DNA of 64,000 bases from Pseudomonas taeanensis MS-3 (GTDB lineage: Bacteria; Pseudomonadota; Gammaproteobacteria; Pseudomonadales; Pseudomonadaceae). Under the pieces are notes generated by a model. That model was not told the DNA's origin, made no database searches, and worked only from the letters and a program-made list of their open reading frames with translations. Shown piece by piece: positions 36,508 through 48,385 of this stretch (positions within the stretch are counted from its first letter, which is position 1; each line of letters opens with the position of its first letter). Location: the NCBI RefSeq assembly GCF_000498575.2, contig NZ_AWSQ01000002.1, forward strand, positions 237,115 through 301,114. The letters run 5' to 3'. The position numbers and the translations under genes were made by a program.

Positions 36508-37272
36508 TCAGGCTGCGGTGTAGGCATTGTCGACGAACAGATGCGTGCCGTTGACGAAGCTGGCGTCGTCACTGGCCAGGAACAGCGCGGCTGCGGCCAC
36601 TTCGCTTGGGTCGCAGAGGCGGCCCTGCATAGCACGTAGTGCCTCGTCGGTAACTTCTGCGCCAAACTCGCGCAGCAGGTCAAGCTCACGCCGGCCGTGG
36701 GCGGTGCCGATAAAGCCCGGGCAGATGGCATTGCTGCGGATGTTGCGGTCGCGGAACTCGACGGAGATGGCGCGGGCAAACATGTGGCAGGCACCCTTGG
36801 TGGTGCAATACAGAACCTCCATGGGTGTGCCGACCACGCCGGAGATGGACGAAGTGCAGATGATGCTGCCGCCGCCGGCCTCAATCATCTTCGGCAGTAC
36901 GGCCTTGGTCACCAGGAACATGCTCTTAACGTTGATATTCATCAACCGCTCCCAGTCATTTTCGCTGGTGTCGAGGAAGGGCGCTGCGTGAATGGTTCCG
37001 GCGTGGTTCATCAGCACCGTGATGGGACCGAAGCGCGCTTCAGCCTGGGCCACCGCGCTGTTGACCTGCTCGGCTACCGAGACGTCCGCAGGTACGAAGA
37101 AGGCGCTACCACCCGCTGCGTTAATCCGCTCGGCTACCGCCGCACCTTCGCTGTGGGGCAGGTCGAGGATGGCGACCTTAGCGCCTTCGCGTGCAAAGAG
37201 TTCAGAAACGGCTAGCCCGCAGCCGCCAGCGCCACCAGTGATCAGAGCCACCTTGTTATTCAGTCGTCCCAT
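36508..37272 (-). CDS. Short-chain dehydrogenase/reductase (accessory cassette)
   Basis: This 254-residue classical SDR has 'TGGAGGCG' (about 12-19), 'NHAG' (about 89-92, in place of NNAG), catalytic Ser142, Tyr155 and Lys159 in 'SSISG' and 'YCTTK', and 'CPGFIGT' after the active site. Start ATG 37272 with GGAG upstream. It is probably cotranscribed with the EutH-like and LuxR genes. Together they suggest uptake and oxidation of a small alcohol or amino alcohol, which is inference. A decayed paralogue lies divergently at 37713. Confidence 0.88.
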   Translation of the reverse strand: MGRLNNKVALITGGAGGCGLAVSELFAREGAKVAILDLPHSEGAAVAERINAAGGSAFFVPADVSVAEQVNSAVAQAEARFGPITVLMNHAGTIHAAPFLDTSENDWERLMNINVKSMFLVTKAVLPKMIEAGGGSIICTSSISGVVGTPMEVLYCTTKGACHMFARAISVEFRDRNIRSNAICPGFIGTAHGRRELDLLREFGAEVTDEALRAMQGRLCDPSEVAAAALFLASDDASFVNGTHLFVDNAYTAA

Positions 37273-37336
37273 GATTGTCTCCATTGCTGTTAGTCGGTTT
37301 GACCGTTTTCACGCTAGGGACGGGCTGATGGACTGT

Positions 37337-37356
37337 CTATATGTCGCTGGATATAG
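37337..37356 (-). promoter_or_regulatory. Shared promoter motif, SDR side
   Basis: Read toward the SDR gene, this site is CTATATCCAGCGACATATAG, 65 bp before the ATG. A near-identical sequence in the same orientation relative to its gene lies at 37579-37600 before the decayed SDR. It is a possible regulator site for the nearby LuxR-type protein. Confidence 0.5.
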
Positions 37357-37578
37357 GAGCCGATAACTAACTGTTTTAAATGAAGTTAATTACAAGGACG
37401 GAATGTTGAATGACCTGTGCTGGGCTCGATGATGGCGCGCAACTGAGTTCGCTGACCGCAACAAACGCTCCTTTTGGCCGTTAAGAGCATGTGCGCGTAA
37501 GAGGCCCTGCGACGGTGATCGGGCGACTCTGCAGACCCGCCACATCAGGAGGGCCCTTATTGTCTCAACGTCCAAGCT

Positions 37579-37600
37579 CTATATACCCATCGACATATGG
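37579..37600 (+). promoter_or_regulatory. Shared promoter motif, decayed-SDR side
   Basis: This site matches 37337-37356 in the coding direction: CTATAT, then two extra bases, then CC and CGACATAT as there. It lies 112 bp before the ATG at 37713. The rest of the 440-bp divergent region (37273-37712) shows no gene. A CACGAGC-AAC-GCTCGTG hairpin sits at 37681-37697, just before the ribosome-binding site. Confidence 0.5.
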
Positions 37601-37712
37601 TGGTTGTTTTAGGGTGCCTTCATTCTGTCCCCAATGAATCCGATAGACGCAGAACGATCGTCCTGATCTAGCAAATGTCGCACGAGCAACGCTCGTGACT
37701 TGGAGTCAGCAC

Positions 37713-38216
37713 ATGGGTGAACGCTTCAACGGTAAGGTGGCACTTATCCCCCGCGGCACAGGAAGCTATGGGCTAGCCGCCGAATCTTTTGCAGTGGAAG
37801 CAGTCCACGTCGGTAGCGCTGAACTACGCAGCAGTGACGGCGCCAATGTCGCCGTGCATTGGTGTGCAGCAGGCCATGAAATGGTCTCTGCGCCTACTGA
37901 CGTGTCTGATGCGAGCAAAGCACCAATTCCAGGGCAGGGCGTAAAGGCCGCATTGGCTTCGCTCACGGTACCGATGAACCCTGCTGGCAGCTTTTCCGCC
38001 GTTCCACAGCTTGAGGCAACGGGAGTGGAATGGGCGCGAGCCGTGAACGTGAACAACCTGTTGTTGGTCACCAAGGCCGTCCTACCCGTACTGATTGGCG
38101 GTGGTGGCGCAAGCATTGCCAGCACCTGCGCCATATCAACCGTCGCTGAAACCGCGACGGAGTTCCTGCACAGCAACAGTAAGGGCGCGGGCTATATGTT
38201 TGCCTGCGCGGCTTAG
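37713..38216 (+). pseudogene. Decayed, truncated SDR paralogue
   Basis: The frame is open for 167 codons with a good ribosome-binding site (GGAG), and it aligns end to end with the first two thirds of the SDR at 36508: 'NGKVALI', 'LLVTKAVLP' and 'GGGASIASTCAIS' line up without gaps of note. The catalytic Ser is Ala140 and the catalytic Tyr is His153. Only Lys157 remains. The protein stops after 'GYMFACAA', about 87 residues short of the paralogue. It cannot be a working dehydrogenase. It is either a pseudogene or a short non-catalytic relative. The FAD-oxidase gene follows on the same strand after 96 bp. Confidence 0.65.
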
Positions 38217-38312
38217 TCTTTTGTCAGTGACGACGCGAGTTTGGTGAGCAAAACACATTCATTTTCCGACAATGGATACATCGCAATCTAAGAAAAAAGT
38301 GGGAGAACAATA

Positions 38313-39584
38313 ATGAACACTTCATCGCACAACATGCACATCAACGAATTCGGCCTTGAGGACGCACATTGGCGCAACTGGGTCGGCAACCAGTCCTGTG
38401 TTCGCGCAGCTCGTGGTGCGCCGGCAAGTGAGGATGAGCTTTGCAGCATGATCAGCGATGCAACCGGCAAAGGACTGAACGTCCGGGTAGCGGGTTCCGG
38501 TCACTCGTTCACGCCTGTTGCACTTACCAGCGGCCTGCATCTGACACTATCCAATATGCAGGGCGTACGCCACATCGATCACGCCAACCTTCGCGTCACG
38601 GCAGCCGCGGGGACTACGATCAATCAACTCGTTCGAGTCCTCAAGGCCGAAGGCCTGTCGATGATCAACCAGGGCGACATCGACAGCCAGGCTCTCGCAG
38701 GCGCTTTGACGACGGGAACGCATGGCACGGGCCTCACGCTCGGCAATATGGCGTCGTCAATCGTGGGCATGAGGCTCGTTCAGCCAAATGGCGAGATCAT
38801 CGTTGTCGACGAAAGCACGCCGGACCTGCTCCAGGCTGGGCGGGTTTCGCTCGGCGTTCTTGGGGCGATTTCCGAAATCACCCTTCAGGTGACGAATAGC
38901 TTCAATCTTCACGAACGCATCTGGCGCGAAGACTTCGAAAGTGTCATGGAAAAGCATGACGAAATGGCGAAAAAACACCGCCACTTCAGCTTCTTCTGGT
39001 GTCCGTACGAGCAGAGCCGACATTGCTACTGCCTGCCCGACACTTCAGCCACCTCCAAGACCGGACGTACAACCGATGTCTGCGAGGTGAAGGTTATGGA
39101 CATAACAGACCGTCCGATTTTTGAGAGTGAGTTCGAAAAGGTAGCCTACAGCTCGGACGCCTATCCGATTGAGTACGTTCCGAACTTCCACGAGCTTGAA
39201 TATGCGGTGCCTATAGCTCATGCAAAGGACGCGCTCAGAGCCGTGCGCAAACTTATGCTTGAGGACTTCCCTGAAGCGATATACCCCATCGAGTATCGCT
39301 TCACTGCGGGCGATGGCGCGTGGATGAGCCCCTTCTTCGAGCAAGACAGCGTGACCATCTCGGTGTCCGGAGAACCAGGAACCGACTACTGGGATTACCT
39401 ACGCAGCGTTGACAGGATACTGCGTTCTTATGGCGCAAGACCGCACTGGGGCAAGATGCATTTTCTGACCGGAGATGACGTCACCTCCATTTATCCCCGC
39501 GCGAATGACTTCCGCAACTTGCGTCGGAAACTCGATCCTCAGGGGTTCTATCTGAACGATCACCTCAGTGCTCTTTTCAAGTAG
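38313..39584 (+). CDS. FAD-linked sugar-1,4-lactone oxidase
   Basis: This 423-residue VAO-type flavoprotein resembles D-arabinono-1,4-lactone / L-gulono-1,4-lactone oxidases. The N-terminal FAD-binding domain has 'VAGSGHSFTP' with His64 at the usual covalent flavin site and 'GALTTGTHGTGL' (about 130-141). The C-terminal ALO domain ends with the typical 'HWGKMHF' (378 on) and 'LDPQGFYLNDHL'. No signal peptide. Codon use is somewhat less GC-rich at third positions than the core genes around it, which fits acquired DNA. The start has GGGAG upstream. The true substrate (aldonolactone, alditol or other polyol) is open. Confidence 0.88.
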   Translation: MNTSSHNMHINEFGLEDAHWRNWVGNQSCVRAARGAPASEDELCSMISDATGKGLNVRVAGSGHSFTPVALTSGLHLTLSNMQGVRHIDHANLRVTAAAGTTINQLVRVLKAEGLSMINQGDIDSQALAGALTTGTHGTGLTLGNMASSIVGMRLVQPNGEIIVVDESTPDLLQAGRVSLGVLGAISEITLQVTNSFNLHERIWREDFESVMEKHDEMAKKHRHFSFFWCPYEQSRHCYCLPDTSATSKTGRTTDVCEVKVMDITDRPIFESEFEKVAYSSDAYPIEYVPNFHELEYAVPIAHAKDALRAVRKLMLEDFPEAIYPIEYRFTAGDGAWMSPFFEQDSVTISVSGEPGTDYWDYLRSVDRILRSYGARPHWGKMHFLTGDDVTSIYPRANDFRNLRRKLDPQGFYLNDHLSALFK

Positions 39585-39695
39585 AGAGCCCCGGTTCGCC
39601 ATATTCCGTGGCCCTGGGAGGCCATACTGGCCTTCCTAGGGATATACCTAACAAGTCAGCACCAATCCAACCAAGTCGCAGTAGGCGGATTCATC

Positions 39696-39728
39696 CAACA
39701 ACCCGGGTTTACCGGGTTGTTGCGTTTT
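39696..39728 (+). terminator. Terminator of the lactone oxidase gene
   Basis: A perfect 11-bp stem, CAACAACCCGG / CCGGGTTGTTG, with a five-base loop is followed by CGTTTT, about 110 bp after the stop codon. Confidence 0.85.
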
Positions 39729-39908
39729 ACAGGCGTACCTCTCCTGAATGGGGCCAGAAATGTCACGAGCCACCCACAGATCCGACTGAACGAACAACCT
39801 GATCAGGTGAGCGGCGCTTTTGGCTCAGTGCAATCTCTCGGCAGGTTGTTCATCTGGAGAACATGTCAGGGAGTCGGGGGCCGCGCACTGTCGGGGATGG
39901 CTGCTTTT

Positions 39909-40094
39909 GGCCGGTTCTGTTGAAAAAGTCAATGCTGACCAGAAGGGCTAGAGAGGAGGTCTCGTGATGCCTGTTTTTGGCGCTTCTACGTGAAATTCAG
40001 AGAAGTGCGATAGCTGCACCGTCTCAGGTTGCAATGCCAGGCACGTACTTTCCAGCGCTAGAGCCAAGAGCGGAGTTTTTCTACCGAATCGGCC
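39909..40094. mobile_element. MITE-like element, right copy
   Basis: This is the second copy of the element at 34021-34201, in the same orientation. Ends are GGCCGGTTCTGTTGAAAAA and, inverted, GGCCGATTCGGTAGAAAAA. It has more end mismatches than the left copy. The two copies bracket the LuxR-EutH-SDR-oxidase cassette. Confidence 0.8.
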
Positions 40095-40152
40095 GGTTGT
40101 TGCCTGTCGTATAAGTCCGCTCAGGGCGTTTCCCGGCATTTGCGTACAGCGC

Positions 40153-40791
40153 TCAACCTTCGCCCTTGATCTCTTTCAGGTGCTTGTACACCGTCGCCCG
40201 GCCCATGTTCAGCACGTTGGCCACGTAGTTGGCGGCGCTCTTGCCTTTGAACGCGCCTTCGGCGTGCAGCGCTTCGACCAGTTCGCGTTTGTGCTCGCGG
40301 GTCAGCACATTGAGGCCGAGCTGGCGCTGGCGCAGCCAGGCGTTGAGGAAAGTGTTGATACGCTCCTGCCAGTCGTCGCGGAACAGCGAATCCGGCTGCG
40401 CAATCAGCTTGCTCGGTGAGAGGAACAGGTCCAGTGCCTGCTTGGCGTTCTCGAACAGTGAGATATTCAGGTTGATGCACAGCACGGCGATTGGGGCGCC
40501 CTGGGGGTCGCGCAGCACGCTGCTGACCGAGCGGATCTTCTGGCCGTCCCAGTTGAGTTTCTCGTAAGGGCCGATATTGCGCTCGTCCACTTCCTCGCTG
40601 AGCATGTCTTCCAGTGCGGCATCGTCACCGATCTCGCGCTTGGAGATGTTGTTGGCGATGTAGTCGACCTTCTGCGTGCGCAGGTCATGCAGCACCACTT
40701 CGGCATGGGGGAAGAACAGGGTGGCGATGGCGTCGGCGATAGCCCGGTAGTTGTCCAGGTCGGAGACGGGGGCGTGGCGGGGCGGCGTCAT
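40153..40791 (-). CDS. dauR: D-arginine catabolism regulator DauR (YheO-like)
   Basis: This is a 212-residue regulator. An N-terminal YheO-type PAS domain starts 'YRAIADAIATLFFPHAEVVLHDL' (about 14-36), and a C-terminal HTH contains 'KSAANYVANVLNMGRATVYKHLKEIKG'. In P. aeruginosa DauR represses dauBAR and is relieved by 2-ketoarginine. Gene order here supports the same name. The ATG at 40791 is used. A GTG at 40818 with AGGA seven bases upstream is a serious alternative adding nine residues. The longer frame overlapping dauA is rejected. Confidence 0.88.
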   Translation of the reverse strand: MTPPRHAPVSDLDNYRAIADAIATLFFPHAEVVLHDLRTQKVDYIANNISKREIGDDAALEDMLSEEVDERNIGPYEKLNWDGQKIRSVSSVLRDPQGAPIAVLCINLNISLFENAKQALDLFLSPSKLIAQPDSLFRDDWQERINTFLNAWLRQRQLGLNVLTREHKRELVEALHAEGAFKGKSAANYVANVLNMGRATVYKHLKEIKGEG

Positions 40792-40892
40792 GCGGGCAAC
40801 TCTTTGAGTGTGATTCACGGGCAGTCCTGTGGCGCGGTGAGTGTGCCGCAAAGCAGCCGAGGCGTCACCTGTGTGCCGTCTCGGCTGTCTGG

Positions 40893-42985
<2,093 letters not shown>

Positions 42986-43003
42986 AAGGTCGCTCTGCTT
43001 GGG

Positions 43004-43042
43004 TTTGTACCTAAAAGTCTATATTGGACTTTTATGTACAAA
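43004..43042. promoter_or_regulatory. Palindromic dauB operator (probable DauR site)
   Basis: Arms TTTGTACCTAAAAGTC (43004-43019) and GACTTTTATGTACAAA (43027-43042) match at 15 of 16 positions around a 7-bp centre. A site of identical layout lies at 25624-25662. Position directly before dauB and symmetry fit an autoregulatory repressor operator. Confidence 0.75.
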
Positions 43043-43120
43043 CGAGCAACCGGGCGATACGCCAACTTCATGCGTGCGTGCGACGTGCGTCAGCTTCGGG
43101 TCGGCTGCTGGCAGTTCCGC

Positions 43121-44161
43121 TCAACGGCGCAGGGCCGGGAGAAAACTCAACCAACTGGTCGGTAGGCGACTACGCAAAAAACGGGTCAGGCCAACTCGAC
43201 GTTTCTGGTAGACCAGCCCGAGACCAATAACGGCTAGACCCAGCAGGCTGAGGACGACTGGGAACAGCAGTGAGTCCTCGAACACCCGATGGGCCAGATA
43301 ACCCAGATATCCGGCCACGCCGAGAGCGCCGAAGATCATGAAAACTGTGCGGCGCAGTAATACGGCGAAGCCAATCAAGCTCAGGTTGATCAGGCAATAG
43401 AGCGCCTTGCCCAGTTCACTGACGCTGTCCATCAGGCTCAGCCCACCCCAGAACGCCAGAAGGCCGGCCAGATAGCCCCAGAAGGCGAAATCCTGTTTGC
43501 AGCGGCCATCGATCCACAGGCTGGCGAGTAATAGCAGCAGGCCAAACCACAGCGAGACCCAGCGCCGCTCAGCCCAAGCGAAACCCTCGCCGTAGGCCAG
43601 CTCAGTCAGGTCCATCGACATGAACCACAGCGCCAGGGCAATCGGCATGACGATAAAGGGGAAGGGCAGCAGGCGTAGCATCAGTGCGCCGACGATCACC
43701 GTGGCCAACTCCATGACCAGCCAGCCGCCCTGCACGTAGACGTAATAGTCGTGGTAAGCGTCTTGCCCGTCATCCAGCGGCCATAGGCCCAGCATGCGTT
43801 GCACGGCGAACACCAGCAGCGGGGTCAGACTGACCGCCACCGCCCCCAGTAACCCCCCGGGAATCACTTGGCCGCGTTGCCATAGGATGTGACCGCAGAG
43901 GGTGAACAGCAATAAGTAGCTAGCACTGATGAGCAACAGAGCCAGGTCGCCGACACGCATCCAGGCTTCGCTGAGTAGCCAGCCCATGGCGCCAATGATC
44001 AGCAGTGCGCCGAAGTAATAGGCGACGTGTGCCAGCTGCAAGCTGGCGTGGGTTTGCGGTTGTTGGCGCAGGAAGGCCAGCAATGCCTGGTCCTGACCGG
44101 GTTGCAATACTCCCACCTGGACGGCGCGGGTAAGGTCGGCGGCATCGAGTTTGAAGGTCAT
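43121..44161 (-). CDS. Multi-pass membrane protein (DUF2157-like)
   Basis: This 346-residue inner-membrane protein has about ten hydrophobic segments and a short cytosolic N-terminus ('LTRAVQVGVLQPGQDQALLAFL') of the kind seen in DUF2157 proteins. The tail is basic ('RSRLPTSWLSFLPALRR'). Function unknown. It lies between dauB and rhlB on the same strand and is probably an independent gene, as the dau operator follows its stop codon. Confidence 0.7.
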   Translation of the reverse strand: MTFKLDAADLTRAVQVGVLQPGQDQALLAFLRQQPQTHASLQLAHVAYYFGALLIIGAMGWLLSEAWMRVGDLALLLISASYLLLFTLCGHILWQRGQVIPGGLLGAVAVSLTPLLVFAVQRMLGLWPLDDGQDAYHDYYVYVQGGWLVMELATVIVGALMLRLLPFPFIVMPIALALWFMSMDLTELAYGEGFAWAERRWVSLWFGLLLLLASLWIDGRCKQDFAFWGYLAGLLAFWGGLSLMDSVSELGKALYCLINLSLIGFAVLLRRTVFMIFGALGVAGYLGYLAHRVFEDSLLFPVVLSLLGLAVIGLGLVYQKRRVGLTRFLRSRLPTSWLSFLPALRR

Positions 44162-44238
44162 AGGGCGGGCTCCGTTTCCCTAATGGACAGCCGCTCCGTC
44201 TGCATAAGTCACAGCTGTCGCACCGAGTCAGCGGACAC

Positions 44239-44268
44239 AAAAAAGGCGAAGCCGCGGGCTTCGCCTTA
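44239..44268 (-). terminator. Terminator of rhlB
   Basis: A 9-bp perfect stem GGCGAAGCC / GGCTTCGCC with a three-base loop is followed on the minus strand by TTTTTT, 16 bp past the rhlB stop. Confidence 0.9.
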
Positions 44269-44283
44269 TTTCATTGCCACGTC

Positions 44284-45759
44284 TTAGTGCTTGCGCGGAA
44301 CCGTTTTGAGCAGCTCGTCCGGTGGCATCTCGCAGTTGATCTTGCGCCCCAGCAGCTCTTCGATCCCCGGCAGGGCATAAGCGTCGTCTTCGCTGGCGAA
44401 GCTGATCGAGGTGCCGCTGGTGCCGGCGCGGCCGGTACGGCCGATACGGTGTACGTAATCGTCCGGATCTTCCGGCAGGGTGAAGTTGATCACGTGACTG
44501 ATGGCGTCGACGTGGATACCGCGACCGGCGACGTCGGTGGCGACCATGACGCGGATCTTGCCTTCGCGGAAGCCTTCCAGGGCACGGATGCGCTTGTGCT
44601 GCGGCACGTCACCGGACATTTGCACCGCGCTGATGCCGTCGCGGGTCAGGCGTTCTTCGATACGCCGTACCTCATCCTTGCGGTTGGCAAAGACCATCAC
44701 GCGGATCCAGTCGTTCTGCGCAATCAGGTTGTACAGCAGCTTGTACTTGTCGCTGGATGCGACCATATAGACGTGCTGCTCGACGGTGTCGCTGGCGACG
44801 TTTTCCGGTTCGATCTCGACGATGGCCGGATCGATGGTCCACTGCTTGGACAGGTTCATCACGTCGTCGGTGAAGGTTGCGGAGAACAGCAGCGTCTGGC
44901 GTTCGCCCTTCATCGGGGTCTGGCGGATGATCTGCCGCACTTGTGGGATGAAACCCATGTCGAGCATGCGGTCGGCTTCATCGAGGACCATCACTTCGAC
45001 CATGTCCAGGTGCACTTCACCGCGCTGGTTGAAGTCCAGCAAGCGACCCGGAGTAGCCACCAGAATGTCGCAGAAACGCGATTCGAGCAGTTTGAGCTGC
45101 TTGTCGAAGTCCATGCCGCCGACGAAGCTCATCACGTTGAGCCCGGTATATTTGGTCAGATCTGCGGCGTCCTTGGCGATCTGCACCACCAGTTCGCGGG
45201 TCGGCGCGATAATCAATGCGCGCGGCTCGCCCATGTAGCGCTCTTTCGGCGGCGGAGTCTGTTGCAGCTGGGTGATGATCGAGATCAGGAAGGCCGCAGT
45301 CTTGCCGGTGCCGGTCTGGGCACGGCCGATGGCGTCCTGGCCTTTCAGGGTGAAACCAAGCACCTGAGCCTGAATCGGCGTGCAATAGGGGAAGCCGAGA
45401 TCGTGGATGGCATGCATCAGCTCGGGGGAAAGTTTGAAGTCATGGAAACGCGTCTTGCCTTCTGCAGGTTCGACGGCGAAGTCTTCCAGCTTCCAGTTGT
45501 CCACGGGCTTGCGCGCACGTTCGCGGCGTGGTTTGTCGACTTTGTCCTGGCCGCTACGGGGCGGTTGGTCCGGATTGCTGGTTGCAATATCAGCGGACGG
45601 CTCACGAGCGGCACGCGCGGGCTTGGCGGTGTGGCTGCGCTTTTCGCGGCTGGAGGCGCTGGCATCGGCTGCTGGTGCGGTAGCGGGTTGGCTGGCTGGA
45701 TTGAGCTGCTGGCCCTCGGCTTTGCCGAACATCTTCTTGAGTGCTTTGAGCACGGTCAT
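44284..45759 (-). CDS. rhlB: DEAD-box ATP-dependent RNA helicase RhlB
   Basis: This 491-residue RNA helicase has all DEAD-box motifs in order: 'TPIQAQ' (Q), 'AQTGTGKT' (I), 'APTRELV' (Ia), 'TPGRLLD' (Ib), 'DEAD' (II), 'SAT' (III) and '[10 protein letters not shown]' (VI). A basic, low-complexity N-terminal tail of about 95 residues (Ala/Ser/Lys/Arg-rich) precedes the core, as in Pseudomonas RhlB. In gamma-proteobacteria RhlB works with RNase E in RNA decay. Its position beside dauBAR matches the P. aeruginosa order. Confidence 0.92.
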   Translation of the reverse strand: MTVLKALKKMFGKAEGQQLNPASQPATAPAADASASSREKRSHTAKPARAAREPSADIATSNPDQPPRSGQDKVDKPRRERARKPVDNWKLEDFAVEPAEGKTRFHDFKLSPELMHAIHDLGFPYCTPIQAQVLGFTLKGQDAIGRAQTGTGKTAAFLISIITQLQQTPPPKERYMGEPRALIIAPTRELVVQIAKDAADLTKYTGLNVMSFVGGMDFDKQLKLLESRFCDILVATPGRLLDFNQRGEVHLDMVEVMVLDEADRMLDMGFIPQVRQIIRQTPMKGERQTLLFSATFTDDVMNLSKQWTIDPAIVEIEPENVASDTVEQHVYMVASSDKYKLLYNLIAQNDWIRVMVFANRKDEVRRIEERLTRDGISAVQMSGDVPQHKRIRALEGFREGKIRVMVATDVAGRGIHVDAISHVINFTLPEDPDDYVHRIGRTGRAGTSGTSISFASEDDAYALPGIEELLGRKINCEMPPDELLKTVPRKH

Positions 45760-45999
45760 CTCATTAAGTGGTTAAGGAATGAACGGTTGCCAGTGTAAAG
45801 CAAGAAGCCGGCGCGGCGAAGTACCGCGGCCTGCGGGCGCTACCAGCATGGCGCATGGCCCGGTTCAGACGGCTTATGGCCGTCGCCGGAAAGAGCCGAT
45901 TGCTGCTCTGGCCCGCGGCTGGGCGGCAGGTGCTGGATATCGCCAGGGCATGATTGCGTCGCAAATGTATTCAGCGAAGGGGCGCTACCGGCATAGGAT

Positions 46000-47022
46000 T
46001 CAGCTGCTGAGGCAATTGCGTCCCTGGCGTTTGGCTTTATACAGCGCGCTGTCGGCCCGGGCGATCAGGCTCTGCAGGCTGTCTTTCGGCTGCATCAGGG
46101 CCAGACCGATAGAGACGGTTACGCCCGGTAAAGTGCCGAGTGGAGAATAGAAAGAAGTGACCTGCTGCAGGCCCTGGCGCAGCCGCTCACCAATACTTCG
46201 GCCGTCGTCTTCGCCCATTTCCGGCAGCAGGATGACAAACTCCTCCCCGCCGTAACGGGCCAGGCTGTCTGTGGGGCGCAACTGGGCGCGCAAGGTTTGT
46301 GCAACCTGCCACAGAGCGTAGTCGCCGGCGATATGGCCATGTTGATCGTTGTAGGCTTTGAAGTGGTCAACATCCAGCATCAGCATGCACAGTGGCCGCT
46401 TACTGAACGTGCAGCGAGTGCTTTCGCGCTCGAATACATGCGTTAGCCAGCGGCGGTTGAAGGTGCCGGTAAGGGTATCGATGTTGGCGTTCTGTTCGCT
46501 GTCTAGAAGGACTCGATTGCCTTGACGCACTCGTTCGCACAGCAGCTCCAACAGGTTGTGCATCAGTTGTGGCGATTGTTGGAACAGGTTGATCAAGGAC
46601 TCACGGTGTAAGCGCAGTGCGCTGCTGGGCTCGCTAGCCACCACATAGGCCGAGGGGTGCTGGTTGTCGATGAAGCTGATCTCTCCAACACAATCGCCGA
46701 TTGAGAGGGTGCTGACCGGCTGATTCTCCAGTGATCCGAGATACACCTGGCACTGACCTTTGAGCAGCAGATAAAGGTACTGGTTGCGGTTGAACGGAGA
46801 GAGGAGGATTTCGCCAGCTTCCAAGTCGCAGGCACGAAACTCTTTCAACAGTTGATCGATGCTGTTGCTGGCGACGTTGTTGAACAGTCGCAGTTGCCTG
46901 ATCTGTTGCAGGTCAGCCTGCCAATGGGCGATTTTCATCGCAATCGCAGGTGGCGCGGTCTGCGCAAAATGGACGGCATCACGAACACTCCTTGTCGTTT
47001 CAGCGAACTCTTGGTTCGACAT
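46000..47022 (-). CDS. Diguanylate cyclase with cyclic-nucleotide-binding domain
   Basis: The protein has 340 residues. An N-terminal CAP_ED-type cNMP-binding domain (about 40-150; 'LFNNVASNSIDQLLKEF', 'GDCVGEISFIDNQHPSAYVVA') is followed by a GGDEF domain with the active-site variant 'GGEEF' (about 262) and an intact RxxD inhibitory site ('RPTD') five residues before it, so it should make c-di-GMP with product inhibition. The PBC phosphate-binding segment reads 'GEISFIDNQHPSAYV' and lacks the Arg usual in cAMP-binding CAP domains, so the ligand may differ. It is cytosolic. Start ATG 47022 after AGGA. The 240-bp gap to rhlB shows nothing notable. Confidence 0.88.
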   Translation of the reverse strand: MSNQEFAETTRSVRDAVHFAQTAPPAIAMKIAHWQADLQQIRQLRLFNNVASNSIDQLLKEFRACDLEAGEILLSPFNRNQYLYLLLKGQCQVYLGSLENQPVSTLSIGDCVGEISFIDNQHPSAYVVASEPSSALRLHRESLINLFQQSPQLMHNLLELLCERVRQGNRVLLDSEQNANIDTLTGTFNRRWLTHVFERESTRCTFSKRPLCMLMLDVDHFKAYNDQHGHIAGDYALWQVAQTLRAQLRPTDSLARYGGEEFVILLPEMGEDDGRSIGERLRQGLQQVTSFYSPLGTLPGVTVSIGLALMQPKDSLQSLIARADSALYKAKRQGRNCLSS

Positions 47023-47251
47023 TATTCCTGCGGGATAGGACTGGCAATCCTCGACAAAAGGCCACTGACCGGTGGTGGGATGGAAGTGACTACCCCGTCA
47101 CAAAACCACTCTGGGTTAATTGCGTTCCGACCTAGGAGGCGAGTTGGTCACTGTCCACGCGACTGCTGCCAGTCACGTGGAGTGCTCGACAAATCCCTGG
47201 GTGTCGGAACGTCAGGGTTGATCGCTGGCTGGCGCTGCTGGCCTTGGGCAA

Positions 47252-48385
<1,134 letters not shown>

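Larger units (their letters stand above)
39585..40152. other. Intergenic region with terminator, repeat and right MITE copy
   Basis: This 568-bp region has no credible gene. Besides the terminator and MITE listed separately it has a perfect 10-bp inverted repeat, GAACAACCTG (39792-39801) and CAGGTTGTTC (39842-39851), of unknown meaning. Reading frames of 60-70 codons here overlap these repeats and are not genes. Confidence 0.5.
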
